Shown: positions 1 to 8,622 of the stretch, piece after piece
Position numbering within the stretch: position 1 is the first letter of the stretch
Layout of the letters: the number at the start of each line of letters is the position of its first letter
Source: Maribacter antarcticus DSM 21422
GTDB taxonomy: Bacteria; Bacteroidota; Bacteroidia; Flavobacteriales; Flavobacteriaceae
Length of the DNA: 64,000 bases
Direction: 5' to 3'
Assembly (NCBI RefSeq): GCF_000621125.1
Contig: NZ_JHZC01000004.1
Span: 310,001-374,000 of the forward strand
The notes under the pieces: model-generated
Databases searched by the model: none
What the model saw: only the letters and a program-made list of their open reading frames with translations
What the model was told of the DNA's origin: nothing
Made by a program: the position numbers and the translations under genes

Positions 1-2
1 TA

Positions 3-407
3 TCTGAATTTACGGATCGCTACGTGCTGGACATTCCTACCGCAGCTGAGGCAGAGAAGAGCGATACGCTTAAGATATTTGACACCTATATGGGCAACGC
101 CCGTAGGTCGGTCAAAACCCTTTCTGGGGGAGAGACCTTTTTGGTCAGTTTGGCAATGGCGTTTGCTTTGTCGGATATCGCATCTAGAAACGTAAAAATA
201 GAATCCCTCTTTATAGACGAAGGTTTTGGAACACTAGATCCTGAAACACTAGATCAAGCCATAACTATTTTGGAAAAAATGCAGAATGAAGGCGACCGCT
301 CCGTTGGCGTTATTTCCCATGTAGGCGCACTGAAAGAACGCATTACCACACAGGTACAGTTGGAAAAAAGTAGTTTGGGACATTCGCAGATTCGTGTGGT
401 GCAGTAG
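3..407 (+). CDS. sbcC: Exonuclease SbcC, C-terminal part (cut by window edge)
   Basis: The reading frame is open from the left edge, so only the C-terminal ATPase lobe is present. It shows the ABC signature LSGGE, then a Walker B/D-loop block (LFIDEGFGTLD) and a switch-histidine motif (VISHV), in the order and spacing of the SbcC/Rad50 family. SbcC is the ATPase of the SbcCD nuclease, which with SbcD cleaves DNA hairpins and protein-blocked ends. The Val at position 24 is a GTG inside the gene, not a start. The downstream side is a decay zone with no partner gene in view. Assignment is firm from the ATPase motifs. Confidence 0.92.
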   Translation, partial: SEFTDRYVLDIPTAAEAEKSDTLKIFDTYMGNARRSVKTLSGGETFLVSLAMAFALSDIASRNVKIESLFIDEGFGTLDPETLDQAITILEKMQNEGDRSVGVISHVGALKERITTQVQLEKSSLGHSQIRVVQ

Positions 408-466
408 CCTTGCCTTAATCTTTGAAAAGTCATCATTTAGGTTAAGGAAGACCTTTTGGAATACAT

Positions 467-601
467 TCAATAGAAGCACCTTAGAGCATTTAAATCGGAT
501 TGTTCTATCAATATTTCATCAAGAAGTTCATTGAAAAACAACAGCGCTCCTTCAATAGTAAATGGTAACTGGCTAACTGTTTTGTTCAAGAGTTGAGAAT
601 T
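467..601 (-). pseudogene. Gene fragment, unknown family
   Basis: About 40 protein-like codons are open on the minus strand (motif LLFFNELLDEIL), ending in TGA at 467-469 and preceded in frame by a stop. It lies just downstream of the large pseudogene at 613-1860 but in a different frame. It may be a frameshifted continuation of that gene or the tail of another. I do not recognise the family. Confidence 0.3.
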
Positions 602-612
602 TCCTCAATGAC

Positions 613-1860
613 TTAAAGTTCCTGTACGAGCGAATTAATTAGGATTCGAGATTCGTGCAATGGTATTGAAATACAGGTGGGCGCTGGCTCAAATTTATCT
701 TCGTTTGCTACAAATAAATTATCATAATAGGCAATACCTTCCATGAGGTTGTTGCCAAAGATAATGAGTTATTTTCTTCGCTTTTCCGTGGGGTTTCTTT
801 TATGCTCCTCAATTTGTTCTTTATAATACTGTAAATAGATTTGTAATTCTTTTACGAACATATTGGGGCGATCCGTAGGGCTCATAACATTCGTTCTGCC
901 GTTCACATCATCAATCATATCTGCAAGGGAAGTAATCTTGGAGAAATAGGCCATGTTTGGCCCAGGGCAAATAGAAACACCATCACCTTCTACTTTGGTA
1001 TCCAAGTTATAGGCCAATAGCGCTGCCGTTACCAATCCTACACAGGTACACGATTTTTCGGTAATCTTATTATACTGGTACTCGAATTCCGATTTTGATA
1101 GCTCTTGAGATTCTAGTTCTTTTAATTTGGCAGCTTGATATTGTCTGGATGCGGTGCACAGCCCTTTTTCTTTAAAATCTTTGTTAAGGGCCACAAATTT
1201 CTTGGGGCAGGTACTACCAGGTTTCCCATTGGCAATGCGTTTTGCCTTTTCTACATCCTTGGTATTGCCTTTAAGGCTATGCAAAGGGATTCCTAGAGGG
1301 GGTGTATTGCTTAAATAGAGATCCTCTTCTTTGGTGTTTGCACTAATTTTTCTAAAGTTCCCTTATCTACTGTAGTAGCTTCAGGGACTAAAAGAAAGGT
1401 AGAACCCCAGCCTATCGAATCCACACCATATTTATTGATACGAAATTCGTGCTCCTCTGCTGTTCCAACACCTCCTTGAGCGCCTAGCTTTAACGGGAGC
1501 GTAGTTGACAGGCAAGGTGCGTTCTTTGTTCTTTAGAGCAGCTGACAATACTTCAAAGACAGATTGGATGAGCTCCTCGCGATTTTCTTTGAATTGTTGC
1601 AAAATAGGGCCCATGAAAAAACCGTCTGTTGCAAAAGCATGACCACCACAATTTAAACCGGATGCTACACGGTATTCAGGCACCCAGATTCCTTTTTATG
1701 CTAAAAACTTACCCTGTATAAGTGCGGAACGGTAATCACTTACTTTATTATACCTGTAGTATTGGAGCTGGCACTTCAATTTTTTTTCCATAACAGAAAT
1801 TCCTATAACCTAAAAGTTCTTTGTGGATACCCATTCGAATATTGCCCTTTTAGGATGGGT
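613..1860 (-). pseudogene. Decayed large conserved Bacteroidota protein of unknown function
   Basis: Successive minus-strand frames read as one protein interrupted by damage. The order is an N-terminal block (MGIHKELLGYRNF, then EVPAPILQV), a block YNKVSDYRSALIQGKF followed by a stop, then PEYRVASGLNCGGHAFATDG, then GAQGGVGTAEEHEF and VDSIGWGSTFLLVPEATTVD after a frameshift near 1495. A further frameshift near 1340 leads into a 170-codon block containing CPKKFVALNKDF and SCTCVG. An in-frame TAA at 769-771 separates the last stretch (LIIFGNNLMEGIAYYDNLF), which ends at 613. The blocks look like a conserved family of about 600 residues that I remember from Bacteroidota without a known function; a flavin-binding barrel is possible but unproven. 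At least two frameshifts and three stops make it a pseudogene. Confidence 0.75.
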
Positions 1861-1940
1861 TTATGTGGCGCTAACAACAGGATGATATTTATCACATTTT
1901 TTGAACAGCAATAACCGTAATTTTAGAGTATTAATTTAAA

Positions 1941-2370
1941 ATGCACCAAGACGAAAAAACGAGTTCCAGTTACCGAAATAATGACTAAAAACGTTCTTAC
2001 GTTAAGTATTAAGGATGATTTACAGGATGCAGAATAACTGTTCAAAAAAAATAAAATTCGGCACGTACCCATAACAGCGAGAAAAAAGATATTAGGTATG
2101 CTCAGTTATACTGATTTGATGCGTATTAGTTTTGCGGATGCTGTTGGGGAGGATGAGCGTGATGTGGACAGTATTATTTACAATATGTTTTCTATTGAGC
2201 AAGTAATGGCAAAGGACATTATTTCTATTGCCTCAAAGACGACCATACAAGAAGCTACTGAATTTTTGTCTAAGAAAGAATTTCATGCACTTCCAGTGGT
2301 TGAGAATGATGAATTGGTTGGTGTTTTTACTACGACGGATTTGATTACGTATTTGTTGGCGCAGTATTAG
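1941..2370 (+). pseudogene. CBS-domain protein gene, broken
   Basis: Two CBS domains can be read. The first (VPVTEIMTKNVLTL to RKKILGMLSYTDL) is interrupted by an in-frame TAA at 2035-2037. The second (IEQVMAKDIISIAS to FTTTDLITYLLAQY) is intact. The ATG at 1941 is out of frame with the rest, and an A6 run near 1954-1959 is the likely frameshift site. CBS pairs bind adenosyl ligands and regulate other proteins. The ATG at 2098 could start a 90-residue single-domain protein, but it lies inside the first domain, so I treat the locus as damaged. It is divergent from the other decayed gene to its left. Confidence 0.75.
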
Positions 2371-2393
2371 AGCCAGTTTCAGTTATTAAATAT

Positions 2394-2468
2394 GGATGCT
2401 TAAAAAGGAATTTTATAGTATTAGGCTAGCAATTAATATCGTTTCTTTTTAAGCATCCTTGTTTCTCA
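2394..2468. terminator. Long inverted repeat, probable bidirectional terminator
   Basis: GGATGCTTAAAAAGGAA at 2394-2410 pairs with TTCTTTTTAAGCATCC at 2453-2468, giving a stem of about 15 bp with one bulge and a 42-base loop. It sits between the convergent CBS pseudogene and the sulfatase, so it could end transcripts from both sides. Confidence 0.6.
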
Positions 2469-2486
2469 ATTATAATCGTTTACCTC

Positions 2487-4037
2487 TTAAGGTATTCCTA
2501 CCACTTTTTCGTACGTTGCTTGTAAGTCGAGTGAATCGTTCATGGTTTTTTGCAATTCCATAAGGTCTTTAAAAAGGGAGCTTACGTTTTCTTTATACTT
2601 TGGATGCGTTGCCAAATCGTTGATTTCATTTGGATCTTGCTTCATATCAAACAAGAGTACTTTATCAATTTTCGGATATACTAGCAATTTGAAGCCATCC
2701 TTCCGTATCATTCGCTGCAAGTTCATGTAGGCACCGTAGACTCCGTTGTAATTTCCTTTTGTATTTTTTCCAGACAATAGATTCTTAAAACTTTCAAACT
2801 GTACATAATCTGGTTTTTTAACATCTGCTAAATCTAGGCTGGTCGCCATAATATCCTGAAGATAAATGTCTTGGGTTATGCGTTGTCCTTTGGGCACATC
2901 CGGACCCATAACAATTAAGGGAACGCGTATACTGTGATCAAACAAGCTTTGCTTCCCTAGTAACCCATGCTGTCCAACAGAAAGTCCATGATCTGCTCCA
3001 AAAAAGATATAGGTATTGTCCATCTTACCGGAGGCTTCAAGCGCATCTAGGATTTTTCCTATCTGCTCATCTAAGTGTGAGATAATGGCATAATATTCCT
3101 GACGGTGTTTTTTAACGGCATATTCCGTTCTTGGATAAGGCGCTAGGGCCTCATCCCGTAGGGTGGGCTGATTTCCAATGGCATCTTTCCAAGGATACTC
3201 CGGCAAAAAACTTTCAGGCACTGCAATGGAATCCAAGGGATACATATCTAGAAATCGCTGAGGTGCTTGTCTAGGGTCGTGCGGCGCATTAAAAGCTAGG
3301 TACATAAAAAAGGGGTTATCTTTATTATTAGCCTCTTTTAAGAAATCCAAGGCATCGTTGCGCACTACTTCGCTCCAATGAGTGCCGCCTTCCCAAAAAC
3401 CGCCTTGTAGGGTATCTGCGGGTGACCATTCAGTATCATTCTCATCTGTAGGACGGGCATATTCCATGGGTAGATAGTCGTTCCAATCGGTCATGTCGCC
3501 AGATTCTGTCTCCCATTTTTTGAAGGCAGCAGAAAGTTGACCTCTTCGGTCTGGTGGCATACCGGGACGAATATGTTCGGTACGGGAAAAAATAACATCG
3601 GCAGGAGCTTGTACATGCCATTTCCCTGTCATGTAGGTGTCATAGCCTTGTTGCTCCAATAATTTAGGCCATGTTTCTTTCAGTGCCACGGTGTCCTTTG
3701 CGTTCCATAAGGTCTCTTTTTCTTTAGCGTTCCAAAGATAAGCACCTGAAATAATCATAGATCTAGAGGCAACACAAATCGCTCCGTGCCAACCGCCCAT
3801 ATTATAAGCGTGCGTAAATGAAGTCCCGGAATTGACCATATGGTCTAGGTTAGGCGTATATATTTCATCTTGGCCCAAAGCACGGACCGAGGCAAAGGTT
3901 TGATCGTCTGTATACAGAAATACGATATTGGGTTTTGTAGGTGCTTCTATAGCCAAAGGTTTTTGGTTCTGTTTACACGAAAGTAGGCACAAGGACAGTA
4001 GAAAGAGAATGCTGGTGAAACCGCTAAGACGAATCAT
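2487..4037 (-). CDS. Family S1 sulfatase, lipoprotein
   Basis: A 516-residue formylglycine-dependent sulfatase that hydrolyses sulfate esters, probably on a sugar. It starts with a lipoprotein signal (LLSC, Cys21). Metal-binding acidic residues follow in FLYTDDQ (D44, D45), and C88-V-A-S-R92 fits the C-x-(P/A)-x-R modification motif, so Cys88 would become formylglycine. GKWHVQ, DHGLSVGQHG and LGKQSLFDHS are typical later motifs. Ala replaces the commoner Pro at the third motif position, which is tolerated in the family. The gene stands alone between a decayed gene and a lone sugar dehydrogenase. The substrate cannot be told from sequence. The formylglycine-generating enzyme at 46078 is a plausible activator. 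Confidence 0.93.
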   Translation of the reverse strand: MIRLSGFTSILFLLSLCLLSCKQNQKPLAIEAPTKPNIVFLYTDDQTFASVRALGQDEIYTPNLDHMVNSGTSFTHAYNMGGWHGAICVASRSMIISGAYLWNAKEKETLWNAKDTVALKETWPKLLEQQGYDTYMTGKWHVQAPADVIFSRTEHIRPGMPPDRRGQLSAAFKKWETESGDMTDWNDYLPMEYARPTDENDTEWSPADTLQGGFWEGGTHWSEVVRNDALDFLKEANNKDNPFFMYLAFNAPHDPRQAPQRFLDMYPLDSIAVPESFLPEYPWKDAIGNQPTLRDEALAPYPRTEYAVKKHRQEYYAIISHLDEQIGKILDALEASGKMDNTYIFFGADHGLSVGQHGLLGKQSLFDHSIRVPLIVMGPDVPKGQRITQDIYLQDIMATSLDLADVKKPDYVQFESFKNLLSGKNTKGNYNGVYGAYMNLQRMIRKDGFKLLVYPKIDKVLLFDMKQDPNEINDLATHPKYKENVSSLFKDLMELQKTMNDSLDLQATYEKVVGIP

Positions 4038-4086
4038 GGTAAGCTATTTATAAGGTTATCCTGCAAAATAAGCATTATCCCTATGT

Positions 4087-4296
4087 TCTCCAGACGATTA
4101 CCAAGGAGATAAGGTATTTCTTATTGCTATCGGTTTCTAAGCTGTTGTTCTCGTTGTATTTGGATGAGCACAATAGGATACGTTTTGGATTAGTCAAGGT
4201 TTTAGGATTGAGTATGCATAGGAAACGGTGCTGGAGAAACAGATAAACGACCAAGACAACGGAACCTACGAACTGTTTGTGCGGATAGGATTTTAA
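4087..4296 (+). pseudogene. Single-frame gene remnant, unknown family
   Basis: One plus-strand frame stays protein-like for 70 codons despite four or more stops (SPDDYQGDKVFLIAIGF, later LEKQINDQDNGTYELF), ending at TAA 4294-4296. This pattern suggests the 3' end of a lost gene. The family is not recognised. Confidence 0.3.
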
Positions 4297-4329
4297 AGGG
4301 GATAACAAATAAACAATTATAATATAATT

Positions 4330-4440
4330 AAAAGACCCTCAGGAATAAGGGTCTTTTTTTCTGACTTTTTCCAACCGTTCTTCTCAGTTGCATAGTTGAT
4401 TTTTCAAAATTATAAACCCGATTTTTTAAGAATAACTCCT
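4330..4440. repeat. Dispersed 111-bp repeat, copy A, with terminator hairpin
   Basis: This segment matches 6357-6467 at roughly three quarters to four fifths of positions by eye. It opens with a perfect hairpin (AAAAGACCCT at 4330-4339 against AGGGTCTTTT at 4348-4357) followed by a T run, then a shared tract beginning CCAACCGT. Short minus-strand ORFs in both copies share a TVGKSQKK segment, but nothing else suggests coding. Confidence 0.6.
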
Positions 4441-4569
4441 CGAAATAAAATCTAATTTTTAATGAACTTTTATAGAAACAGTCCCCTATAAAAATAGGTT
4501 GGGTAATTTTATCCATGCTATTATTTCAAATACCAGCAGTGAAAATAAACACACATATCTGAAATAAAA

Positions 4570-4593
4570 AAAGCAGCTCGTAAGGGCTGCTTT
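4570..4593 (-). terminator. Rho-independent terminator of the sugar dehydrogenase gene
   Basis: AAAGCAGC/GCTGCTTT stem (4570-4577 with 4586-4593). On the minus strand it is followed by a T-rich run. It lies 25 bases past the stop codon of the 4618-5817 gene. Confidence 0.7.
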
Positions 4594-4617
4594 CTAGAAA
4601 CTTTAAAAGTTAGTTTA

Positions 4618-5817
4618 TTACTTTGCGGCTAAAGCAGTGTCACTGTAGGTAACCCTGTAAATAGCGTCACCATAATCATCTGATATCAACATAGACCCAT
4701 CTTTTAGCCAAAGTATATCTACGGGCCTACCAGAGGCTTCTTGCGCTTCTTCGTTCAGCCAACCATCAATAAAAGGTTTGCTATCACTAGCTTCTCCGTT
4801 TTCCACATTAACCATCATAATGCGGTATCCAACTTTTTTGCTTCTATTCCAAGAACCATGTTCTGCTATAAATGCCTTTCCTTGGTATTCTTTTGGGAAC
4901 ATAGAACCGGTGTAAAACTTAATGGCTAACGGGGCAACGTGTGCTCCCAATTGTAATGCGGGGGGAACAAAGCCCGAACATGGGTGCTCATCCCCAAACT
5001 CAGGGTCCTTTATGATTCCGCCATGACAAAAAGGATAGCCAAAGTGTTGACCGGCCTCGGTTACGTGATTTAATTCACAAGGTGGAATATCATCTCCTAG
5101 CATATCGCGGCCATTATCAGTAAACCACATATCTCCAGATTCTGGATGCCAAGTAAAACCAACACTATTTCGAACTCCCTTTGCATAAATTTCTCTATTG
5201 CTACCATCTGGGTCCATGCGGGTAATCGTTGCAAAACGCTCATCCTCATCGGTACGGTTACAGATATTACAGGGTGCACCTACGGGAACATATAATTTAT
5301 CATCTGGACCAAAGGCGATGTACTTCCAACCGTGATGAAATTCCGTTGGATAATCGTCATAAACCAATTCCTTTATTGGGGTGCCTTTTAAGTTATCTTC
5401 AATAGCAGGATATTTCCATAAACTGCCCACTTGCGCCACATAAAGATCCCCGTTTCTTGCAGCTATACCGTTAGGTACTTGCATAGTATCCAAGACCATA
5501 ACCTTATCTGCCACATAATCCCCATTGGTATCCTGTATAGCATATACGGTATTTTCATTTCTGGTGCCAACGAATAAGGTTCCGTTGTCGCCCATGGCCA
5601 TGGACCGTGCACCATCTACGCCTCTTGCGAACACTTTTATTTCAAAACCATCAGGCAAAGTGAGTTCCAATAGCGCCAAATCGGTACTGTCTAGGATTGC
5701 TTCTTCTTTTACCACTTCGGTTTCAGCCTTATTGGTTTGTTTGCAGGATAGGATAGTAAAGACTAATGCAGTTGCAAAGCCCAAACGTAAGAAATTGCTA
5801 TTCTTTTTCATGCTCAT
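4618..5817 (-). CDS. PQQ-dependent sugar (sorbosone-type) dehydrogenase-like lipoprotein
   Basis: A 399-residue predicted beta-propeller of the glucose/sorbosone dehydrogenase family. The lipobox Cys25 (TILSC) places it in the envelope. The propeller runs from about residue 50 to the end, with typical blocks such as LPDGFEIKVFARGV, GTRNENTVYAI, VPNGIAARNGDLYVA, EFHHGWKYIAFGPDD, FTDNGRD and FIAEHGSWNRS. The family oxidises sugars or aldoses in the periplasm with PQQ. Some members have no proven activity, and no PQQ biosynthesis genes are in the window. It is a lone gene, bounded by a terminator on one side and a decayed PorP/SprF remnant on the other. M1 or M3 could be the start. Confidence 0.85.
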   Translation of the reverse strand: MSMKKNSNFLRLGFATALVFTILSCKQTNKAETEVVKEEAILDSTDLALLELTLPDGFEIKVFARGVDGARSMAMGDNGTLFVGTRNENTVYAIQDTNGDYVADKVMVLDTMQVPNGIAARNGDLYVAQVGSLWKYPAIEDNLKGTPIKELVYDDYPTEFHHGWKYIAFGPDDKLYVPVGAPCNICNRTDEDERFATITRMDPDGSNREIYAKGVRNSVGFTWHPESGDMWFTDNGRDMLGDDIPPCELNHVTEAGQHFGYPFCHGGIIKDPEFGDEHPCSGFVPPALQLGAHVAPLAIKFYTGSMFPKEYQGKAFIAEHGSWNRSKKVGYRIMMVNVENGEASDSKPFIDGWLNEEAQEASGRPVDILWLKDGSMLISDDYGDAIYRVTYSDTALAAK

Positions 5818-5880
5818 TTATTTTTCACGAAGATACACAACAACTGCTAAGATTGTATACTATAACTAGTATGCGAATTC

Positions 5881-6313
5881 CTTTGATGCGAAAACATGAG
5901 GCCTCGTCATCTATGGTGTCGGTAAGGACTGCAGTTTAGTGGACCACGAGCGCTGTTTTACGCCAAATGTGGGCGCAATGCTATACTTAAACTGGGTAAG
6001 TTACTTTCTGTCGCTATAGGTTCTCAGGATACTATCACCTGAGGGCTTGCCGTAGCAAAACAGCAATGTCTTTGTAGGGGACCACCACTTACATGCTTAC
6101 CTAAGCGGAGGCTATGATTTTATCTTGAGCAAGAATGTTGATGCGAAGCCCTTGGCCATATTACTGTACTAGGAGTCCTTACCGGTATCGATGAAACTCA
6201 AGGGAATCCTTAAAGTAATGCAAATAGGCTTTACCTAAGAGTTTGCAAATAGTAGTGCCGTACGGAATATTGATAACGGGACGCATGAGATTATGATGAA
6301 TCTTAAGTTATAA
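5881..6313 (+). pseudogene. Decayed PorP/SprF-like outer-membrane protein, 3' part
   Basis: A single plus-strand frame runs about 140 codons with roughly five stops. It contains PNVGAMLYLNW, HLHAYLSGGYDFILSKN, DAKPLAILLY and an ending DNGTHEIMMNLKL. The order (barrel strand, GGY block, K-P block, NGTHEIML-type end) is that of the PorP/SprF family, whose members partner type IX secretion substrates. Only the C-terminal half is readable and no start remains. An intact relative lies at 11300-13000. Family call is by motif resemblance only. Confidence 0.55.
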
Positions 6314-6356
6314 ACTATTCATGTAGATTATTTTTATTATTGCGTTTAGGTTGCTT

Positions 6357-6467
6357 AAAAAACCCACAGGAATGAGGGTCTTTTTTTTGACTTTTCCCAA
6401 CCGTACTTCTTAGTTTAATAGTCATTTTTCTAAAATTAAGAATTCGAGGTTTTTGAGAAGCTATCCT
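6357..6467. repeat. Dispersed 111-bp repeat, copy B
   Basis: Second copy of the element at 4330-4440, in the same orientation. The left hairpin arm is degraded (AAAAAACCCA instead of AAAAGACCCT), so the hairpin is weaker, while the right arm, T run and CCAACCGT tract are kept. The two copies bracket the sugar dehydrogenase and the PorP/SprF remnant. Confidence 0.6.
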
Positions 6468-6894
6468 TTTAGATATTAGGGCGAAGGCACATTTACATCT
6501 CCTGCAGTTTTTGAAGCCAAATGGTATTATGATTTCTGAACCTTTTTCAAAAGTCAATTAGGTAAACCCTCAGGTGGCCCTAAAAAAGAGGAAATACTTT
6601 TTCCTTAACCGAAATGTATACTGAATTCAAAGATTTGAAGTTTATTTTTTTGAAGAAATGATAGTGTATTTAAGAGAAGGGGAATACAATTAAGGCGAAG
6701 CATCGGTCATACGGTTTGTTGGACTACTGGGCTGATTAAGCTATCTGTATTGTTAAAAAATTATAAATTGGAACTAGTGTGACCGTTGTTACAGATAGGG
6801 TCTTTATTATAGTTTAATATTATCGAAGTATTTAAAACGAAAAGAAAAAAATATGATGGATAATTAAAATCTAGAACAAGAACAAATTATTAAT
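6468..6894. other. Intergenic stretch without recognisable gene
   Basis: AT-rich sequence between the repeat and the peroxiredoxin remnant. I see no coding frame, hairpin or promoter match I would defend; upstream regulatory sequence of the dead peroxiredoxin gene may lie at its right end. Confidence 0.4.
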
Positions 6895-7546
6895 ATGCCA
6901 AGAATCAGATATAAGCACCAGATTTTGAAGCGCTAACTACCAATGCAAAATTGAAAAGTCTGAGTTTACAAAGTACAAATGGATAGTGACGTTTTAATAT
7001 CCTGCTGATTTTATGCCTGTGTGTATGACTGAAATGAGTGGATTTGCCACACGTAAAAATGAGTTCGATGCGTTGAATACTGAATTATTGCATTTAAGCA
7101 TCGATAACGTTCATGCCCATTTAGGTTGGGTACAAAATGGACCAGAAAATGCAGGGGTTTACTTCGATTTTCCAATCATTGCAAACCTTGATATGAAAGT
7201 CTCTAAATTATGCGGCATGCGGCAACCTAATGAAAGTAAGATAGCTGCCGTAAGAGCAGTATTTTTATTGATTCAAATACAAAAATACGGTTGGTGTCCT
7301 ACTATCTATTAAATGTTTGGTAGGAATATGGACGAGATACTTAGAGCCTTAGATGCTTTGCAAACTTCGGATAAGTATAATGGTGCTGCGCCTTTAGGCT
7401 GGAAAAGGGGAGATAAGGTAATAGTCTCACCTCCTAAAACATTGGACGAGCTTAATGCGAGATTAGAAGGTGATTCCCTTGAAAAAGTGGATTGGTATCT
7501 CGCAAAAAAATCTATTAAAATGTATGCTTTCCGTTCCGAGACATAA
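6895..7546 (+). pseudogene. 1-Cys (Prx6-type) peroxiredoxin, broken
   Basis: Frames join into a peroxiredoxin of about 210 residues. They give an ATG start (MPRI), KAPDFEALTTNAKLK in a second frame, then SEFTKYKWIVTF, a stop, YPADFMPVCMTEMSGFATRK with the peroxidatic Cys, and VSKLCGM. Another frameshift near 7270 (FIDSNTKIRLVSYY) is followed by FGRNMDEILRALDALQTSDK and the C-terminal VDWYLAKKSIKM. The PVCxTEM motif and the long C-terminal extension fit the Prx6/AhpC-TSA branch that reduces peroxides. At least three frameshifts and one stop (TAA just before YPADF) rule out a working product. The two largest open pieces are 7013-7312 and 7313-7546. Confidence 0.88.
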
Positions 7547-7575
7547 AAATCGGAACGGAAAGCATATATTTTTTA
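7523..7575 (+). terminator. Strong hairpin at the peroxiredoxin 3' end
   Basis: TATGCTTTCCGTTCCG (7523-7538) pairs perfectly with CGGAACGGAAAGCATA (7551-7566), a 16-bp stem with a 12-base loop, followed by TATTTTTTA. The left arm overlaps the last codons of the dead gene. The hairpin is intact although the gene is not. Confidence 0.75.
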
Positions 7576-7859
7576 TTCCACAAAATATGAAATTCTTTAC
7601 CCAATGCGATAAATATCATGGCGTGGAACAAAGACGACAAAATTAAAACATGGTTGGGGTCTATTATTATTCTATAATAGCCTTATTAACATACCGTTGA
7701 GCAAGCTCTGGTATTTTAATAAGGATATCTCTACGGATAAACCTATCTTTGTAATTAAGTTATTGAAGAGCAGCTGAATCTAGTATTATTTCAAGCGAAA
7801 TAAAGGAAATTAAGGTATTTGACCTTAGTGATAACGTAACTAATTTTAAATAAGATAAA
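7576..7859. other. Intergenic stretch with a possible minus-strand gene scrap
   Basis: At 7667-7756 on the minus strand a protein-like run (RFIRRDILIKIPELAQRYV) ends in a stop; it may be the C-terminus of a lost gene but the family is not recognised. At the right end, TTG (7819-7821), a 19-base spacer and TAATTTTA (7841-7848) resemble a Bacteroidetes promoter for dps but lie very close to its ATG. Confidence 0.35.
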
Positions 7860-8339
7860 ATGGAAAATTCAAGTCTATCTAATATTGGATTAAATAAGGA
7901 AAGTATTAAGGAAACAGCAAATCATTTAAATGATTTGCTGTCCAATTATCAATTATTTTACATGAACCTCAGAGGATTTCATTGGAATATAAAAGGCAAG
8001 AAATTTTTTGAGCTACATCTGAAATTTGAAGAGCTTTATAATGATGCTTTAATAAAGGTGGATGAGATTGCGGAGCGGGTTTTGACATTAAGTGGCACTC
8101 CTATTCACACGTTCTCAAAATATATGGACCATTCAGAAATCAAAGCCACAGAAAATGTAGTTGATGGAGATATAGCCGTTGATGCTATTCTTGATAACTT
8201 ATCAATTCTACTTAAAAAAGAAAGAGCAATCCTTAGCATTGCCGCAGAAGCCAATGACGAGGGTACGGTTTCCCAAATGGGCGATTATATAGTGGAACAA
8301 GAAAAATTGGTATGGATGTTATCTGCCTACAAGGATTAG
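7860..8339 (+). CDS. dps: Dps-family ferritin-like DNA-protection protein
   Basis: A 159-residue four-helix protein of normal Dps length. It carries the N-terminal ferroxidase block (NLRGFHWNIKG, FFELHLKFEELYNDA, DEIAERVLTLSG) and ends EKLVWMLSAYKD as Dps proteins do. Dps dodecamers store iron using peroxide as oxidant and shield DNA during stress. The gene is intact in a region where its neighbours, including the peroxiredoxin upstream, are dead. A hairpin at 8419-8444 should end the transcript. A promoter-like TTG-N19-TAATTTTA lies just upstream and would give a very short leader. Confidence 0.93.
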   Translation: MENSSLSNIGLNKESIKETANHLNDLLSNYQLFYMNLRGFHWNIKGKKFFELHLKFEELYNDALIKVDEIAERVLTLSGTPIHTFSKYMDHSEIKATENVVDGDIAVDAILDNLSILLKKERAILSIAAEANDEGTVSQMGDYIVEQEKLVWMLSAYKD

Positions 8340-8418
8340 ATTGGTCATATGTTTTACGATTATTAAAAAATAAAATGGGTAAAACACACGAACAATTTCT
8401 AATAATGCCTAGTAAATA

Positions 8419-8444
8419 GGAATTTGATGATACTATCAAATTCC
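8419..8444 (+). terminator. Hairpin downstream of dps
   Basis: GGAATTTGAT (8419-8428) and ATCAAATTCC (8435-8444) form a perfect 10-bp stem with a 6-base loop. There is only a weak T tract, so termination strength is uncertain. Confidence 0.45.
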
Positions 8445-8592
8445 AAAAATTTAAAAAGCTCAATGCTGTAAGTATTAAGTTATTTTAAGTAAGGTGAAAT
8501 TACTTAGTATTAAGGAAATTAATTTGAAAGTAAAAGATAGAAGGTTCAATGTCCTAAAGTTATGTTTTTGCTTAATTCTATTCATAATATCA

Positions 8593-8620
8593 AATAAAAG
8601 GGCGCGCGCGCCCTTTTATT
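8593..8620. terminator. Perfect 28-bp palindrome, bidirectional terminator
   Basis: The segment is AATAAAAGGGCGCG and its exact reverse complement, with A/T runs on both flanks. It lies between dps (plus) and a TonB-receptor remnant (minus), as expected for a shared terminator. The GC-only core stands out in this AT-rich sequence. Confidence 0.65.
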
Positions 8621-8622
8621 AA

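Noticed and set aside
4328-6557. Minus-strand ORFs at 4328-4516 and 6315-6557 sharing TVGKSQKK as a protein family
   Set aside because: They overlap a terminator hairpin and the shared part is explained by the nucleotide repeat; the rest of the two peptides does not match.
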